Assembly (NCBI GenBank): GCA_034401795.1
Contig: CM067367.1
Location: 28,411,916 to 28,475,915 of the forward strand
Direction of reading: 5' to 3'
From: Chaetoderma sp. LZ-2023a
Taxonomy: Eukaryota; Mollusca; Caudofoveata; Chaetodermatida; Chaetodermatidae
Length of the DNA stretch: 64,000 bases
Shown: positions 1 through 12,686 of the stretch, in pieces
Numbering within the stretch: the first letter of the stretch is position 1
Layout: the number at the start of each line of letters is the position of its first letter
The notes under the pieces: generated by a model
The model's database searches: none
What the model was told of the DNA's origin: nothing
Seen by the model: only the letters and a program-made list of their open reading frames with translations
Position numbers and translations under genes: made by a program

Positions 1-33
1 ATATCCTTATTCAGGACAGCTTACGTGTAATAG

Positions 34-248
34 TTAACCGCTAGCACACTGGTGTCAAGATGTAGATTGTTGCAGCCTCTAGAAAGAAAGGCTGGTGTAC
101 ATTCTGGAACCAATTGCTGCTGAACCATGTTGCTGTCATAGACAGCAACAGCTTTCAGCAACATTGCTTCTAAAACGAACACCAGCTATAATATATGAAA
201 TAAAATTTAATTTAAAAACTTTTTAAATTTCAGAGTGCTAAGGGTTAA
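34..248. mobile_element. TTAA-flanked palindromic MITE, copy 1
   Basis: The segment opens TTAACCGCTAGCACACTGG and closes AGTGCTAAGGGTTAA, so its ends are inverted and sit on TTAA. A second copy with the same ends and similar interior is at 44811-45010. The interior holds an imperfect hairpin (GGAACCAATTGCTGCTGAA pairing with the TTTCAGCAACATTGCTTC side). Ends of the form TTAA-CC(C) are typical of piggyBac- or Kolobok-derived MITEs; that assignment is inference. No coding capacity. Confidence 0.6.
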
Positions 249-458
249 AAGAGTTAGCATAGATCATTTGATAGCTGTGCAAATTTGCAATTGGTCATTG
301 GTTTCTGCACCGTACTCAACACGTATCTGCACCATTGACCAACGGGGCCTGCACTGATAAATTATGTGTTACTTCCAGTCCTGTCCTATTGACCAACATG
401 TGCGCCGATATGCAATAAGTATGTGGTCCCGGTGGCATGACCAATGGACGCGCTGTGG

Positions 459-735
459 CGTGGTGGCCAAGTGGTTAGGGGCATGCACTCGTAAATCTAG
501 GTCTGCTGCGTTGTAACCTTGAGTGAATCGCTTCACTTTGCGCTGTTCCGTCCTTCAGAGGGGGCGTAAATACATCTGTTCCATCTCATGTGGTCTCTGT
601 GCCATGGGAGGTGTAAAAGAATGGACCACCGACAGTGGCATTCTGAAATACAATCAAAATAACCACTATGTACCCCCATATTCCCGTGAAGGGCCTGGGT
701 GTAGCAAAGTGAACCTGACCCTGATGTACAATTGG
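459..735 (+). mobile_element. tRNA-derived SINE-like element
   Basis: Positions 464-474 read TGGCCAAGTGG, a good match to the RNA polymerase III A box of tRNA-Ser/Leu type (TRGCNNAGTGG), in the context GTGGTTAGGGGCATG. The expected B box about 35-50 bp on is degenerate. The following block (GAATCGCTTCACTTTGCG, CTCTGTGCCATGGGAGGTG) looks like a SINE body. It is not a functional tRNA gene because no cloverleaf can be closed. The 3' boundary is uncertain. Confidence 0.45.
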
Positions 736-1278
736 TGAGATGACCAACGGATGCATAGTTGTGCAATTGGTATACATTGTGTAGATATGGGAGTGTCTGG
801 TGGGGAGGTCATGACCCCGCTGGGCAGCTTATATATACAAGAATTAAGCCCTGCGCAAAATGAGCAAAATTCATGTTTGAATACCAGGTGAGCTAAGAGA
901 CTATGTCACTGTGTATATTTAGCTGCACTGATCATCGGCTATAGCATCTTATTATTTGGATATATATTATCAGCACTGGATGTCTGGCAGCAGATGCGTC
1001 AGCTAGTGCAGGTACAGTTTCGCCGAAACTGAGTCGAGCATAAAAGATAATGGGTAGCACCAGGTTGGAATCAATCAAGGCAGTAGATATAACAAACGGA
1101 CTTAGTTAGTTACGTAGCGGTCTGTGTTCCCACGGAAGCGCAGGACCAGATAAGCCGAGAATAACCCGGCTATGAGGAATGGTAACTCGTGTGCGGATTA
1201 ACTCTAGCATTCTACAAGTTGTAGACTAATAGGTAATGAACATGACATGGACATTGTAGCGTCCTGTAGGCGGTAGGT
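736..1278. other. Intergenic, nothing recognised
   Basis: No ORF with coding character, no clear repeat boundary. Short echoes of the phrase GACCAACGG and CAATTGGT found at 280-400 recur here, suggesting a degenerate low-copy repeat. Confidence 0.5.
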
Positions 1279-1378
1279 ACACAATCGAAAGTTATGATCA
1301 AAAACATATCAATTGTAGAGGCGTGTTAGGACACAATCGAAAGTTATTATCAAAAACATATAAATCGAGGGGCGTGCT
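1279..1378. repeat. Local tandem duplication, about 52-bp unit
   Basis: ACACAATCGAAAGTTATGAT at 1279 is repeated at 1331 with few changes, and the unit continues through AAAAACATAT and a GAGGCGTG/GGGGCGTG end. Two copies only. Confidence 0.8.
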
Positions 1379-2040
1379 AATCCACCAGCAAGCCTTGGTA
1401 TCAAACCAGCATTCGTCATTTTGGGCGGGTCATTCGTCAGGAATGACATGGGAAGCCAGCTGGAATTCTAAAATAAAGTTAAGGGAACGACAGATCCCAT
1501 CACTCAAGAACCAGCCAAACCGCAGGTGCTAGGTAGAAAGCACCCTCCCGGGGAGGGAGGGTCGGAGTCTTGATTGGTCAAAATGATGTCATAATCCAAT
1601 GAGAATCAGAGCAACCTCCAGCGGTGCGAAACCAAGATGGAGGGAGAATAGAAACTGAGATAGTATATAAGGGGGACTTTAACTTTAAAGAGGAGTTCGG
1701 TCCGCCTCGCACCTTGTGAAACTCTTGCTGAATGGTTTTAAGTAGGCAAGAGCAGGTCAAAGTGGGAAGCTTAGGAAACATTGAATTGTAATATTTAACG
1801 CGTGTGAATAGATCGCTAGGTAACAGTAAAAGTTACCAACTTTGTAGGTTTATTGTATAGTTAAAGTTAGCAAGTAAAACGATCACCTTGTGATATATAC
1901 AAGGCAAAAGTTTGTCACATATTTGTTGTTATTCTGAAGAACACGAAAGACCACCGTGTCGAACCAATCGTTCTGAAGCGCGCAGTTAGATCAGGCCCAG
2001 GCACTAAAATAAATATCGTCAGGTCTTGCTACCTACGAGG
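1324..2040 (+). promoter_or_regulatory. Promoter-like block, possible degenerate solo LTR
   Basis: A strong TATA-type element TATATAAGGGGG lies at 1664-1675 and an AATAAA signal at 2008-2013, about 340 bp apart, in a segment beginning TGTTAGGACAC. That order (TG start, TATA box, poly-A signal) fits a long terminal repeat. No second copy, primer-binding site, gag or pol coding is visible in the window, so a solo LTR is only one reading; an ordinary promoter or chance are others. Confidence 0.3.
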
Positions 2041-3794
2041 CGAGCTAGTGTCACGCTCCATCTTCATCGGTGGAACCGGTTGTCGCAGCAACCATCCGTA
2101 CAAGGTTTCATCGAAGGGGGCGGAGCATACGTCGTCATCAACAGGGGTAGACGACCCGAAATCTTCAATGGGTCTGTGCTGTTAGTTAACGCTGCAAGCC
2201 CATTGGCCAACGAGACAGACTTGTTATTGGGACAGACCATTACCATCACAGAGACTATAGTGCAATAGGTAATAATATTAATAATATTAACACAACTGAT
2301 TGGACAATGCCGCAAATATGCAATTGATGAATGGTTTCATGGTGCCATTTATAACTGGGTGCGGCGATGCACAATTTGTACATTGCCCAGTACAATTACG
2401 GAATACACCCGCGCCATTGAGAAACGAAGTTGCTGAGACCAGTCCGTGCATGGCCCCTGTGTCTGATCAGTGGATGAAATATAATTGGTAAATGGGCGTT
2501 GCTGCTGATCAACGACCGTGTATCAATATAATTGATGAATGAGTCTGCGCCGTTGAGTCATGGTACGCTGATATAAATGTGTACCGTATTTAGGCTAACT
2601 TCGTTCTCGTGGCCCATCCACCTATATTTAGAAGATAGGAAGTGCATCTATTGATGAAGCAATGATTGAAATGCCAGCATGTATGCGAGATACACAATCC
2701 CTCCAGGACGTTTAAAATTTATATTTCTACCAAGTGAATTAATTAATCTATTTCACTCACTCAAATAAGGGGCACCCAGGGAAGCATGTAAAATTGTCCT
2801 ATATGCACAGAGCATGCCCTTTCAATATGGAGATGTCCTTTATTTAGAGGTTTCCTTAATATAAGGTTTAATCGTTAGAGCACTGCCATTTTAAATTCAT
2901 AAATTAAATTTTCAATTAGATGATAACAGGTTATTGGTTTTGGAACCAATTTTGCTGGAAGCTGCTGCTGTCAGCAACATTTTTCAACTGGAATTGTTTC
3001 CAAAATATACATAAGCCTTTCATTTCTAGACACTATAACAGTTTGCATTTTTTTAATTTTAGTGGGTACTTATGTGTATGGATCTATCAGAGGACTATAT
3101 TTACTATGATTGAGAACAAGATGACCGAAACCGATTGCAACATAGACCAAAATTTCACACAAATTGTTTTAAAAAATATCAGTCTTCAAATCTTCTAATA
3201 TAGCCAATATCTTATATGTTTATACATTTATTTCCATTAGAATTTTAGGATGAAATGGTCCCATCCTTTTCATTCTTAGGCTTTTTGCTACAAGCAGGCT
3301 AGTAGAGGGAAACCTGTCCTGTCTATAATGGACACATTTAACTTGATTCCTCAAAGCAAATTATCGCTGAATACAAATTATTTTATAAACCGTAAATGGC
3401 TTTTGGGGCTAAAGATGGTGATTCTTTAAGATGTGTGGGCTGACAACCACCCACCTTAAAGAACCACCATCGTATAACCCCAAAAGTGGATGTCCGCTAT
3501 ACACAGGTTTTACTGTACTATGATTTAGAAAATTCAAGTTCACTGTACTGACTAAGCAAACAAAAGCACTGGTCAGCAAGTTGAATGTGTGAGATAACAG
3601 GTGGATGGGTGTCCAGGTGTTTTCATTATAAGATAATGATTCCCAAGCCTACTATACTCCAGGGAAGTCCAATTCACACATAAGTGAGCCTGTAGAGATT
3701 AAAGGACAATTTAGTGGCAATTAACCATTTCCCTACATCTTAAAAGAGTTATGTCATAGCCAGTCTCTAACAGTATACTGCAAATGGGTGTGAT
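2041..3794. other. Intergenic AT-rich DNA with short hairpins
   Basis: No supportable gene. It holds an imperfect palindrome at about 2934-3010 (TTTTGGAACCAATTTTGCTG against AACTGGAATTGTTTCCAAAA) and a hairpin at about 3411-3480 (GGTGATTCTTTAAG against CTTAAAGAACCACC). The latter resembles segments at 10460-10520 and 48545-48600, so it is probably a dispersed short inverted-repeat element. Confidence 0.5.
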
Positions 3795-3876
3795 TGAATA
3801 TTTTGAAACTAATTTGTCTAGAAATTGTGTCTGCCTGTTTCACCAATATCTTTCAATCATTAGTTTCAAAATATTC
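3795..3876. repeat. Short hairpin repeat, family H1
   Basis: Perfect 18-bp inverted arms GAATATTTTGAAACTAAT and ATTAGTTTCAAAATATTC close an approximately 45-bp loop. Related hairpins built on TTTTGAAA...TTTGACTGG are at 3936-4011, 11894-11970, 12608-12686 and 58318-58408. Confidence 0.75.
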
Positions 3877-3935
3877 AACAGAATTTCATATATATCATAA
3901 ATTACTGTAACGGTAAACGTAGAGGAAAGATGTAA

Positions 3936-4011
3936 AATTTTGAAATTGATTTGACTGGACAACGCTTCTACCAATAGGAGTGACATCTTTCAGTCAAATC
4001 ACTTTCAAAAT
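3936..4011. repeat. Short hairpin repeat, family H1
   Basis: Inverted arms ATTTTGAAATTGATTTGACT and AGTCAAATCACTTTCAAAAT flank a loop of about 35 bp. Same motif order as the neighbouring copy about 60 bp upstream but a different loop, so the two are separate copies, not a simple tandem duplication. Confidence 0.75.
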
Positions 4012-4419
4012 ATTCAGCAGGAAGTCGATTTTAAAGATTTTTCCCCACCAAGACATAATAGCACATTAATGATCTTACTATCCAACATTGAATTTCACAA
4101 ACCTGATGCTTGTAAGCTCAAACTTGACCACCTAGATTATTTCCAAATTTGGCAGATATCTACATTTAAGCAATATCAACTTGAGCTTTGAAGATGAATT
4201 GACCACACGTTGCAATAGCAGAGTTATTGCCCTTGGTATAGTTTCAAAGTATTGAAGCCTATGGGAACATATGATTGTGTGTCTTTTTGTTATGTGTTGA
4301 TAGATTAAAACCAAATTTGGCAGATATCTTCCTTTATGCAATATCTATTTGAAGTATGAGTATGAAGAGGGCATACTTTTAAACAAGGGCCATAAGATTA
4401 TTCTGGCATTGCTAATTAT

Positions 4420-7400
4420 TGGCTCACCTGACCAGAATGGCCAAGTGAGCTTATGCGATGCCGACCATCCGGCGTCTGTGTGTCACCTGTCGTATGTTGT
4501 CTGGCATCTTTTCCTTTAAACGACTTCTTCTCAAGAACCACTTGACCGATTTCAATTATATTTGGCAGGACGCATCCCTAGGGCCTACAGATTCAAGTTT
4601 GTTCAAACGGAGCCCATCGGCCAAAATCCAAGATGGCCGGCGGCCAAAATGGCCGATTTTTAGAAATACTAAAAAATCTCGGAAACCGCTGGAGGAATTG
4701 ATTCAAAACTCATAACACATCATCTATAGCAAGGGTAGACCCAAGTTTCTTCAACGCAACCTGATTGGCCAATTTGCCTGGCGGCCATCTTTGATGACCT
4801 AGATTTCGCGAAAACGACTTCTCCCGAACCGCTGAAGGGATAGAGCTGAAATTTGGTAAATATGCTTAGGGACCCTGGGTGCCATTCAAGGGAAGTTCGT
4901 ACGTTAATAAAAAAATTGCCCGCCATCAACCAATCAAAATTTAGCGTTTGTTGGTCATATTGACTTTTTTGTATTTGATGTATTTTGATGGCGAAAATTC
5001 CTCTATATATGTTTATCATGGTGGCGAGTTCAAATATGCCACTTTCGAGACTGTCGGATAAACGGTTTGGCTGCCATCTTGGTTTGTTTTCCTGCCATAG
5101 GCTCCCATAGTAAAGCAATGGGCCCATAGTAAAGCAATGGGGAATTCTTTAAACGACTTCTTCTCAAGAACCACTGGGCCGATTTCAATTATATTTGGCA
5201 GGAAGCTGCCTTAGAGCATAGAGATCTAAGTTTGTTCAAACGAAGCGGATCGGTCAAAATCCAAGATGGCCGCCAACCAAAATGGCTGATTTTTAGAAAC
5301 ACTAAAAAATCTTCTCCAAAACCACTGGAGGAATTGATTCAAAACTCATAACACATCATCTATGGCAACGGTAGACCCAGGTTTGTTCAATCAACCTGAT
5401 TGGGCGAGTTGCCTGTTGGCCATCTTGGATGACCTAGTTTTTGTAAAAACGACTTCTCCCGAACCGCTGAAGGGATCTGGCCGAAATTTGGTAAATATGC
5501 TTAGGGACCAAGAGCTATTCAAATTTGTTCAAGGGAAGTTCATACGTTAAAAGACATGTCGCTATCAACCAATCAAAATTTAGCATTAGGTGACAATATT
5601 GGATTTTTTGTATTTGATGCATTTTACTGGCAAAAATAGCTTTATATATGCTTGTCAGGGTGGCGAGTTCAAATATGCCACTTTCGAGAATGTCGGATAA
5701 ACAGCTTGGCTGCCATCTTGGTTTGTTTTCCCGCCATAGGCTCCCATAGTAAAGCAATGGGGCCCATAGTAAAGCAATGGGGGAATTCTTTAAACGACGT
5801 CTTCTCAAGAACCACTGGGCCGATTTCAATTATATTTGGCAGGACATATCCCTAGGGCATAGAGATTCAAGTTTGTTCAAATGAAGCCAATTAGGCCAGC
5901 AGCCATCTTGGATTTTGACCGACTTTTAGAAATGTCTTTAAAAATCTTCTCCGAAACTGCTTGGTGGGTCTATTCAAAACTCATGAAATATCATCTACCG
6001 GTAGGGTAAGAGGTGAATAAAGTTTGTTCAAGGGAACATGATTGGCCAAATAGTTTGGCGGCCATCTTGGATAACCTAATTTGCGCGAAAATGACTTCTC
6101 CAGAACCGCTGAATGGATTGGGCCGAACTGTGACATATATGATTAGGGACTAATGTCCATTAAAGCTTGCGCAAGGGAAGTTGATACGTCAAAAAGCATG
6201 GCTGCCGTGGGCCAATCAAAATGTAGCGTATTTGGCGTATTTTGATTCGTATTGGATTTTTTTATTTGATGGATTTTGAAGCCGAAATTGGTTTTATAGG
6301 GGTTTATTGGTATAGCGATGTCAAATTTGCCACTTTCGGAACCCTGGCCAAAGCGGTTTGGTGGCCATCTTGGATTCTTTTCCTACCCAATACTCCCATA
6401 GTAAAGCAATAAGAAATTTTAAATGTCACCTAAAGAACTAATGGGAAGATTTCAACGAAATTTGGCATGGCCCATCCTTGGGTCATATGAATGCAAATTT
6501 GTTCAAACTAAGCAGATCGACCAAAATCCAAGATGGCCGCTGCCAGTCAAAATCTCCCATAGTGAAGCAATAGGAAATTAATATTTTATCTTCTCGAACC
6601 ACTGGGCGGATTTCAATCAAATTTGTCAACAAGCATCCCTGGACAATAGGGATATATGTTTATACAAATGAAGCCGATCGGCCAAAATCCAAGATGGCCG
6701 CCTAACGTCAAATTCTCCAATAGTAAAGCAATGGGAAATTTAAAATGTCTTTTTCTCGAGAACCACTGGGCAGATTCCAACCAAATTTGTCAGCACGCAT
6801 CCTTGGCGGATAGGGATGTAGCCTTCTATAAATGAACTCGTTCTTCCAAAATCCAAGATGGCTGCTGCCCGTCAAACTCTTTCATAGTAAAGCTATAGGA
6901 AATTAAAAATATTGTCTTTGGTGGCTTCTACACTTCTATATTGAAATTTAAGATGGTCAATTTTTAGCTCACCTGACCAGAATGGATCATTGACCTTTTG
7001 CCATGATGACTGTCTGTCATGCAGCCATCCATCATCCGTCAACTTTTCCCTTTAAATGACTTTTCAAGAACCATTGGTCCGATTTCAATTATATTGGGCA
7101 GGAAGCATCCTTATGGCATAGAGATTCAAGTTTATTCAAACGAAGCTAATCAGCCAATTTGGCCAGTGGCCATCTTGAATTTTGGCCTGTTTTTAGAAAT
7201 ATCCAAAACCGCTTGTCCGGGATCTTTTCAAAACTAATGAAATATCATCTAGGGCAAGCGCTGAACCAAGTTTGTTCAAGGGAATTTGATGGTCCAAATA
7301 GTTAAGCAGCCATCTTGGATGATATAGTTTTCATGAAAACTTCTTTTGTAGAGCCACTGAATGGATTGTGCCAAAATATAGGAGATATAATTATGGAATA

Positions 7401-8117
7401 AGGGCCATTAAAGTTTGTTCAAGGGAAGTTGATACATCAAAAAAACATGGCCGCCATGGACCAATCAAAATGTAGCGTGTTTGGCGGCCATATTGGTTTT
7501 TTTTATTTGATGAATTTTAAAGCCGAAATTAGTTATATATATATTTTGAGGTATCGTGATTTCAAACTTACACTTTTGAAACTGTCGGATAAACAGTTTG
7601 GGGGCCATCTTGGATTTTTCCCGCTAAAGACTCCCATGCTAAATCAATAGGAAATGTTCATCCATCCGTCCATCCATCTGTCAACCTTTGCTTTAAACGA
7701 GTTCTCAAGAACCACAGCGAAGATTTCAGTTATTTTTTGCAGAAAGCGTCCTTATGGCATCACGATTTAAGTTTGTTCAAATGAAGCCTATCAGCCAATT
7801 TGGCCAAAGACCATCTTGATTTTTGCCCGATTTTTAGAAATGTCTTTAAACTTTTTCTTCTCCAAAACCGCTTGAGGGATTGATTCAAAAGTCATGAAAA
7901 ATCATCTAGGGCAATATTAAACTCAAGTTTATTCTTAAGAACCGCATTGGTCCAGGCGATCATCTTGAATGACATCGCTTTCATGAAAACAACTTTACGA
8001 AACTAGAAAGCCTGTACTAGTTCTAGCAGGCATCTTGTTTAAGAGGATTCTACTGTTCGGTTTTGCCAGTGGCCACTAATTCCAGGTGAGCGATACAGGC
8101 CCCTTGGGCCTCTTGTT
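4420..8117 (+). mobile_element. Helentron-like (HINE) non-autonomous element(s) with tandem core
   Basis: The 5' end (GGCTCACCTG at 4421, locally paired with GTGAGCT at 4445-4451) is matched by CAGGTGAGC at 8083-8091, followed by a GGCCCCTTGGGCC hairpin (8098-8110) and CTCTTGTT. A second 5' start, AGCTCACCTGACCAGAATGG, occurs at 6969, so this may be a truncated element followed by a complete one. The core is a tandem array: the phrases CAAGAACCACTGGGCCGATT and CCAAGATGGCCGCC recur, and the best-preserved period is about 640 bp (compare 4500-5130 with 5145-5770). No transposase is encoded. The Helentron-type assignment rests on subterminal inverted repeats plus a 3' hairpin and is inference. 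All ORFs inside are repeat artefacts. Confidence 0.65.
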
Positions 8118-8768
8118 GAACCATAGCTGGAAAATACACTGGTTTCATCAATCGAATGATTAAAATAGCTGATATTTTCCTTCATTAAAATATCTATTTG
8201 GATGATGTATTGAAGAGGCCATACTTTTCAACAAGGTTTATAATTCTGCTTTATTAAGGCATCCCCTGTTGTGAAAATACATGTTTTAATTGTCATTGTT
8301 ATATCAATTAAAATCAAATTTGGTAGACTTGTTTTTGTTCAGGTAATATCTTTACTACTCTATTCACGCTTTTGGATTTTGAATGTTTTGTGCAATTTTT
8401 TTTGCATGTTTAATGCGAACCATACTGATCATTGTCTATTCATAAGACTTACTCAGGCTTGTTGCGCTCGCACTTCAGGCACTGTAAGCAGATAGGTTTT
8501 TCGGTTCAGTCTGGAAGCTATATCCTTTATGGCTTCCCAATTGGCTAATGCCATCATGGGTATCTTGTTCAAGGAAGGAGCTTGCCAGAGTTCAAGATGA
8601 GATTGTATCCGGTGGTTAGCTATATATTTCTACTTTATCAAAGCCTTATTATACAAGCGAGACATATCATGGTTCAGCATTCTTCATGTTCTTGTGTATT
8701 ATTACTGCGATTTAGAAAAATCAATTTGAGTTTTAAGTAACATAAAGAACATATAGGCTCAGTGTTAG

Positions 8769-8803
8769 GCAGCTGAGCGTCAACGCTCTTAGGCGGCTTG
8801 TTG
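8769..8803 (+). repeat. Isolated 3' terminus of the same repeat superfamily (AGCTCAGCTG subfamily)
   Basis: CAGCTGAGC followed by GTCAACGCTCTTAGGCGGC and TTGTTG matches the 3' signature of copies that start AGCTCAGCTG. The corresponding 5' start is not visible between 8118 and 8768, so this copy is 5' truncated. Confidence 0.5.
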
Positions 8804-8887
8804 AATTTTCGTTTCAATTTATTTATCCACCCATCTCTCTGCGTGTCTTTTAGGTTTTTTCTATCAGTGTTATTATGTCACTAACCA

Positions 8888-9530
8888 CTAAAATGGCTGC
8901 CATTGGGGGGGGGGGGATCATGTGATTATATCATCTAGTTGAAATTTAGTTTTATCCAAAATCCAAGATGGCCGCCAGCTACTAGCTGTTTTCGAATGAT
9001 AACTCTGGTAGGTCATCAGATCTCTTCGAAATTTCATACAGTAGGTGGCTTGCACTCTGCCTATGGAAGAAATCCATCAAAATTAAGTTTGATCCAAAAT
9101 TCAAGATGGCCACCAGCCACCTGCAGCCATATTTATTATTTAAAACATGTTTCCAGATGATACAATGTGTTTCTGTTCCCGTTTATCGGTTCTCTTAGAA
9201 ATATCACATGTCTTGCACTAGGTCAGTGAAAGAAAGCTGTCGAAATTGACTTTCGGATGATAACTCTGCTACCATTTATCGGATATCTGACACAATCATA
9301 GGTGGCTTACACTAGGTCTGGGGGAAATACATATTGCAATTAAGTCTGAAACAAAATCCGAGATGGCTGCAAGCCACCTGCAGTTTTCGGATGATACCTC
9401 TGCTAAGCGTTTATCGGATCGCTTCGAAACTTCTTAGGGGGCTTGTACTCTCTAGGAAAAAAATCTATCGAAGTTGACTTTGATCCGAAATCCATGATGA
9501 CCGCAAGCCAGCAGTGGCCATCATGTTAAA
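8888..9530 (+). repeat. Degenerate tandem repeat, about 150-180 bp unit
   Basis: Successive units repeat ATAACTCTGGTAGG, GTTTATCGGAT, CTTCGAAA, GGTGGCTTGCACT and CAAGATGGCCGCCAGCCACC, starting near 8937, 9110, 9255 and 9375. A diverged relative lies at 40381-40520 (GATGATAACTCTGG...CGCTTTGAAACTCTTCATAGG). No coding. Confidence 0.6.
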
Positions 9531-9835
9531 ATATTGCACCATATGAGTAAAATATATTTGTGTTGTTAGCCACTTAACAGTCATATTGCTTCACACACTA
9601 TATCTATTCTAATGATATTTTTAAGCGAGGGGGTGTAATTCTGGTTATGTTGGAGTTTTTGAGTGACTGAAACCTGGCGAAAATATGCTTGTTGAGAATC
9701 AATCATCAATTGGTGAAGTACTAATATCAAATTTGGCAAACATGCTTCTTCGGAGAATATCTATTTGAAATATGAGTAATACATGTAGAGATGTTTCGCT
9801 TTTAAACTACTGTTTGTGTGGTATATCTTTCACAG
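9531..9835. other. AT-rich DNA upstream of the first SET exon
   Basis: Nothing recognisable apart from the splice acceptor tract ending ATATCTTTCACAG at 9835. The ORF can be read back to a methionine at 9772, but the residues before the acceptor show no SET similarity, so I treat them as intron. Confidence 0.5.
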
Positions 9836-9971
9836 GAAGGGGAGTTTTTGCAAAAAGAGCCTTTAGTCGAGGCGAATTCCTCATGGTTTATGAAGGGAAG
9901 CTTCTCACAACTGAGACTGAATTGGATGAAACATATTTGTTCGAATTTGATTACAAAACAAAGACCTACTG
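9836..9971 (+). CDS. SET-domain methyltransferase, exon encoding the N-terminal half of SET
   Basis: SET domains transfer methyl groups from S-adenosylmethionine to lysine; the KMT5A group acts on histone H4 Lys20 and p53. The exon reads GRGVFAKRAFSRGEF (the SAM-binding GxG and the F..GEF strand), then VYEGKLL and FEFDYKTKTYW, matching the first third of KMT5A-type SET domains. It is bounded by an acceptor (TTTCACAG) and a donor (TACTG|GTAAGG), length 136 nt, beginning two bases into a codon and ending after two bases. It joins in frame to the exon at 12897 across a 2.9-kb intron. The residue usually E in the VEY motif is V here. Upstream exons with the gene start are not visible in the window. 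Bivalve genomes carry many KMT5A-like paralogues, so target and activity cannot be inferred. Confidence 0.8.
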
Positions 9972-11234
9972 GTAAGGCGGACAATACATTGTATTATTTT
10001 GATGCCATTGTAACTAAAGTTTAACCCTTCAACCTTTGCAGACCCAAAATGACAAATTCTTTATGTAAGGAATATGGCATGGCGCTATTAGGCAAGGTAT
10101 AGGAAATTGTGTGTGGAATTATATATTATTGATTTTAACCAGCATAATTTAGAATGTTCCTAATTATGACCAGCTGAATCATATGAAATCAAGCGTGATG
10201 ATTCTAGGAATATAGTGAACAGAGGACATAGCCCAATTAATAGCCAGAACAATTAAAGCGACCCAAGACGCAGTGTGAACATAATAAATCACAGTATTCC
10301 AAGACATGTATATGCTGAACTTATATATATATATCACACAGTAAAAATTAGATAACTATAACCTGTCTTGAGGGGCCACCTTATGGGCAAAAAATGTTAG
10401 CCACTACATGTATATGCTCTCTTAAAAGAGTGAGCTGTGATTAGAAGTTCCTTTGGAGCAAGAAAATGTGGTTCTTTAACACAGCTGGTTAAAAGACCAC
10501 TGTCTTAAAGAACCACCATGTTGTTGGCCCAAAGGGCAGGTGGTAATGCTAAAAAAGGTTTAATTTATTTTATTTCCAAGATAATGTATTACTTGCTTGT
10601 ATATAATAATGTGAATAGATGAAAGCCAGTAATTACTTGACCATTGTTGACACCTGAGTCTCTAAAATGAATGATTAACCCTTTCAATGCCAACATCCTG
10701 AAAACATGATATTTATCTCTTGCTAAAATTTAATCTACTGAATATTTTAAAGATACTGTGACAGAAATGTTGTCTTGCCTGATGCGATTCAACATTCAGT
10801 CAGATTGTATTTAAAATATACAGTAGAATTTAATATAAGGTAAGAATAAATTGTAACTTGTGACTACATTGTGTACCAGGCTGAAGGGCTTAATATTGAA
10901 ATGTGTATATTTATATTGGAGCTATGACCATGCAGTCAAAGAGAGAAATAACCATTTATCTGCTACATAATAAGCCATGTAATTTATGAATGTAATGACT
11001 CCTTGTATACTATTTTAGATTTTAATTGATAACCATTTTTAGGATTAATTTAATATTAATGTGTTAAATAATATATGTTAGTTTATGTATACCAGTTAAT
11101 ATAATAATAATACTGTTAAGACAGGTTAGAATAACTGAGTGAAATATGTCACCTCAAATCCCACACCCAGCCTGTGTATAGGTGTATTGTAATATATGAA
11201 CCAATGCCCCGCTCCCTACCCCCAGCCCCCACCA

Positions 11235-11264
11235 CACACACGCACGCACGCACGCACGCACTCA

Positions 11265-11300
<36 letters not shown>

Positions 11301-11310
11301 CACACACACA
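11235..11310. repeat. CGCA/CA microsatellite
   Basis: Tandem CACGCACGCACGCA copies grading into CACACACA. It produces spurious THARTHARTH-type ORFs in one frame. Confidence 0.95.
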
Positions 11311-11893
11311 GTCTGGATATGAATATGTCTAATAAGCTAAATGGCCCTACCCACCACCATCCCCCATGCACCAGACTTGTAAAAACTGGTCAAGTGGTTG
11401 CCATGAGAATAACAGAAAACAAAGTCTTGAAGCAAGGTTGTAGTGAAACCTAGATTCATACTGTGCGGCCAGCTCAGATGGTAAACAATGATTTCTACAC
11501 ATTATACAAAATCATATTCTATTATTCTCAGATGATGACCCAGTACAAATGAAGCCGCACGACCAGAGATAGCCATCCGTGTGTCTGTCCAGTAGTCCAC
11601 CCGTCCGAAATGTTCGTCCATCCAGCCATCGATCCACCCATCTAGATGGCTGGATACTAATCAGCAATCCATCCGTCCATCTGTCAATCCATCGATCCAA
11701 ATGATGGATGAAGCTAATATCCGTTGGACTATCTATCCATCCATAAGTACTCGGACTCAAAGCCATCGCCCCGTTACATATATATAATAACATACTTAAG
11801 AAAATATATGTTTATAATCCAATAACCATTTTCATTCTGAATCCCCACAAACATGATTTGAAGACATTGGCATATTAAGAAACCTGCATTATT

Positions 11894-11970
11894 ATTTTGG
11901 AAATGATTTGACTGAAAGTTGTTTCCGCCTCAAGCAGAAACAACTTTCACTTTGATTGTTTTCAAAATAG
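11894..11970. repeat. Short hairpin repeat, family H1
   Basis: Arms TTTTGGAAATGATTTGACTG and GATTGTTTTCAAAA, with an inner perfect pairing GAAAGTTGTTTC against GAAACAACTTTC. The tight loop makes this the most hairpin-like copy in the window. Confidence 0.75.
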
Positions 11971-12607
11971 ACATCAGGATTTTTTGATTTTGTCAGAGTA
12001 AAATACTGTCAACACCTATACAGAATGAAAGTGGTTAATTATATTTATTTCATAGAATTGCATAAATCCTGTTTGCACAAATACTATTAGTAAAAACCTG
12101 ATTCTTTAAACAAATTATAAATGATTTTAGACATGTTCTGAATTTATTTCGAACATGTCTCTTCACCACCTTCCTGTTTACTTTAGTTACTACTAGCTAT
12201 AAAATGTAGATGAATTTGTATATTTGACAGATAGAATGCGTGAGAGAAACAGTGAGAGACAGACCTAGAGATAGAGAGACAGATTTATAGTCATACACTG
12301 ATTAGAGGCAGCATTATAGAGATAGATACAGAGATTCAGAGTTAGAGATAGTTGCCTATAGATAGATAATTAGTGTTTGTAACGTTTAATGTCACCACTA
12401 TATCGCATGAAGTAAAGTTCAGAATTATTAAAAGTATAATATCAGTAATATTTGAAGAATGATCTTGCTTATTGTTTATTAAAGTGTCTTCACCCGTCGT
12501 CTCATCCTGAAGTGCTATTTCCACCCAGCTTAAAGTGCTATTTCCACCCAGCTAATCCACCGTATTTAGAAATCGGTGGAAAATAGCACTGTAACAAATG
12601 TACTGTT

Positions 12608-12686
12608 AAATATTTTGAAACTAATTTGACTGGGAGCTGCCTATGGCAGAAAACGATGTCCCAGTCAAATTATTTTCAAAATATTT
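12608..12686. repeat. Short hairpin repeat, family H1
   Basis: Nearly perfect 28-bp arms at 12608-12635 and 12659-12686 (AAATATTTTGAAACTAATTT inverted against AAATTATTTTCAAAATATTT, then GACTGGGA against TCCCAGTC). The flanks CTGTTA and TTAACAG extend the palindrome, so ends near TTAA are likely. Confidence 0.8.

Noticed and set aside
4720-5127. 135-codon open frame on the minus strand
   Set aside because: Antisense of the Helentron-like tandem core; the equivalent frame in the next unit (5515-5829) has different breaks.
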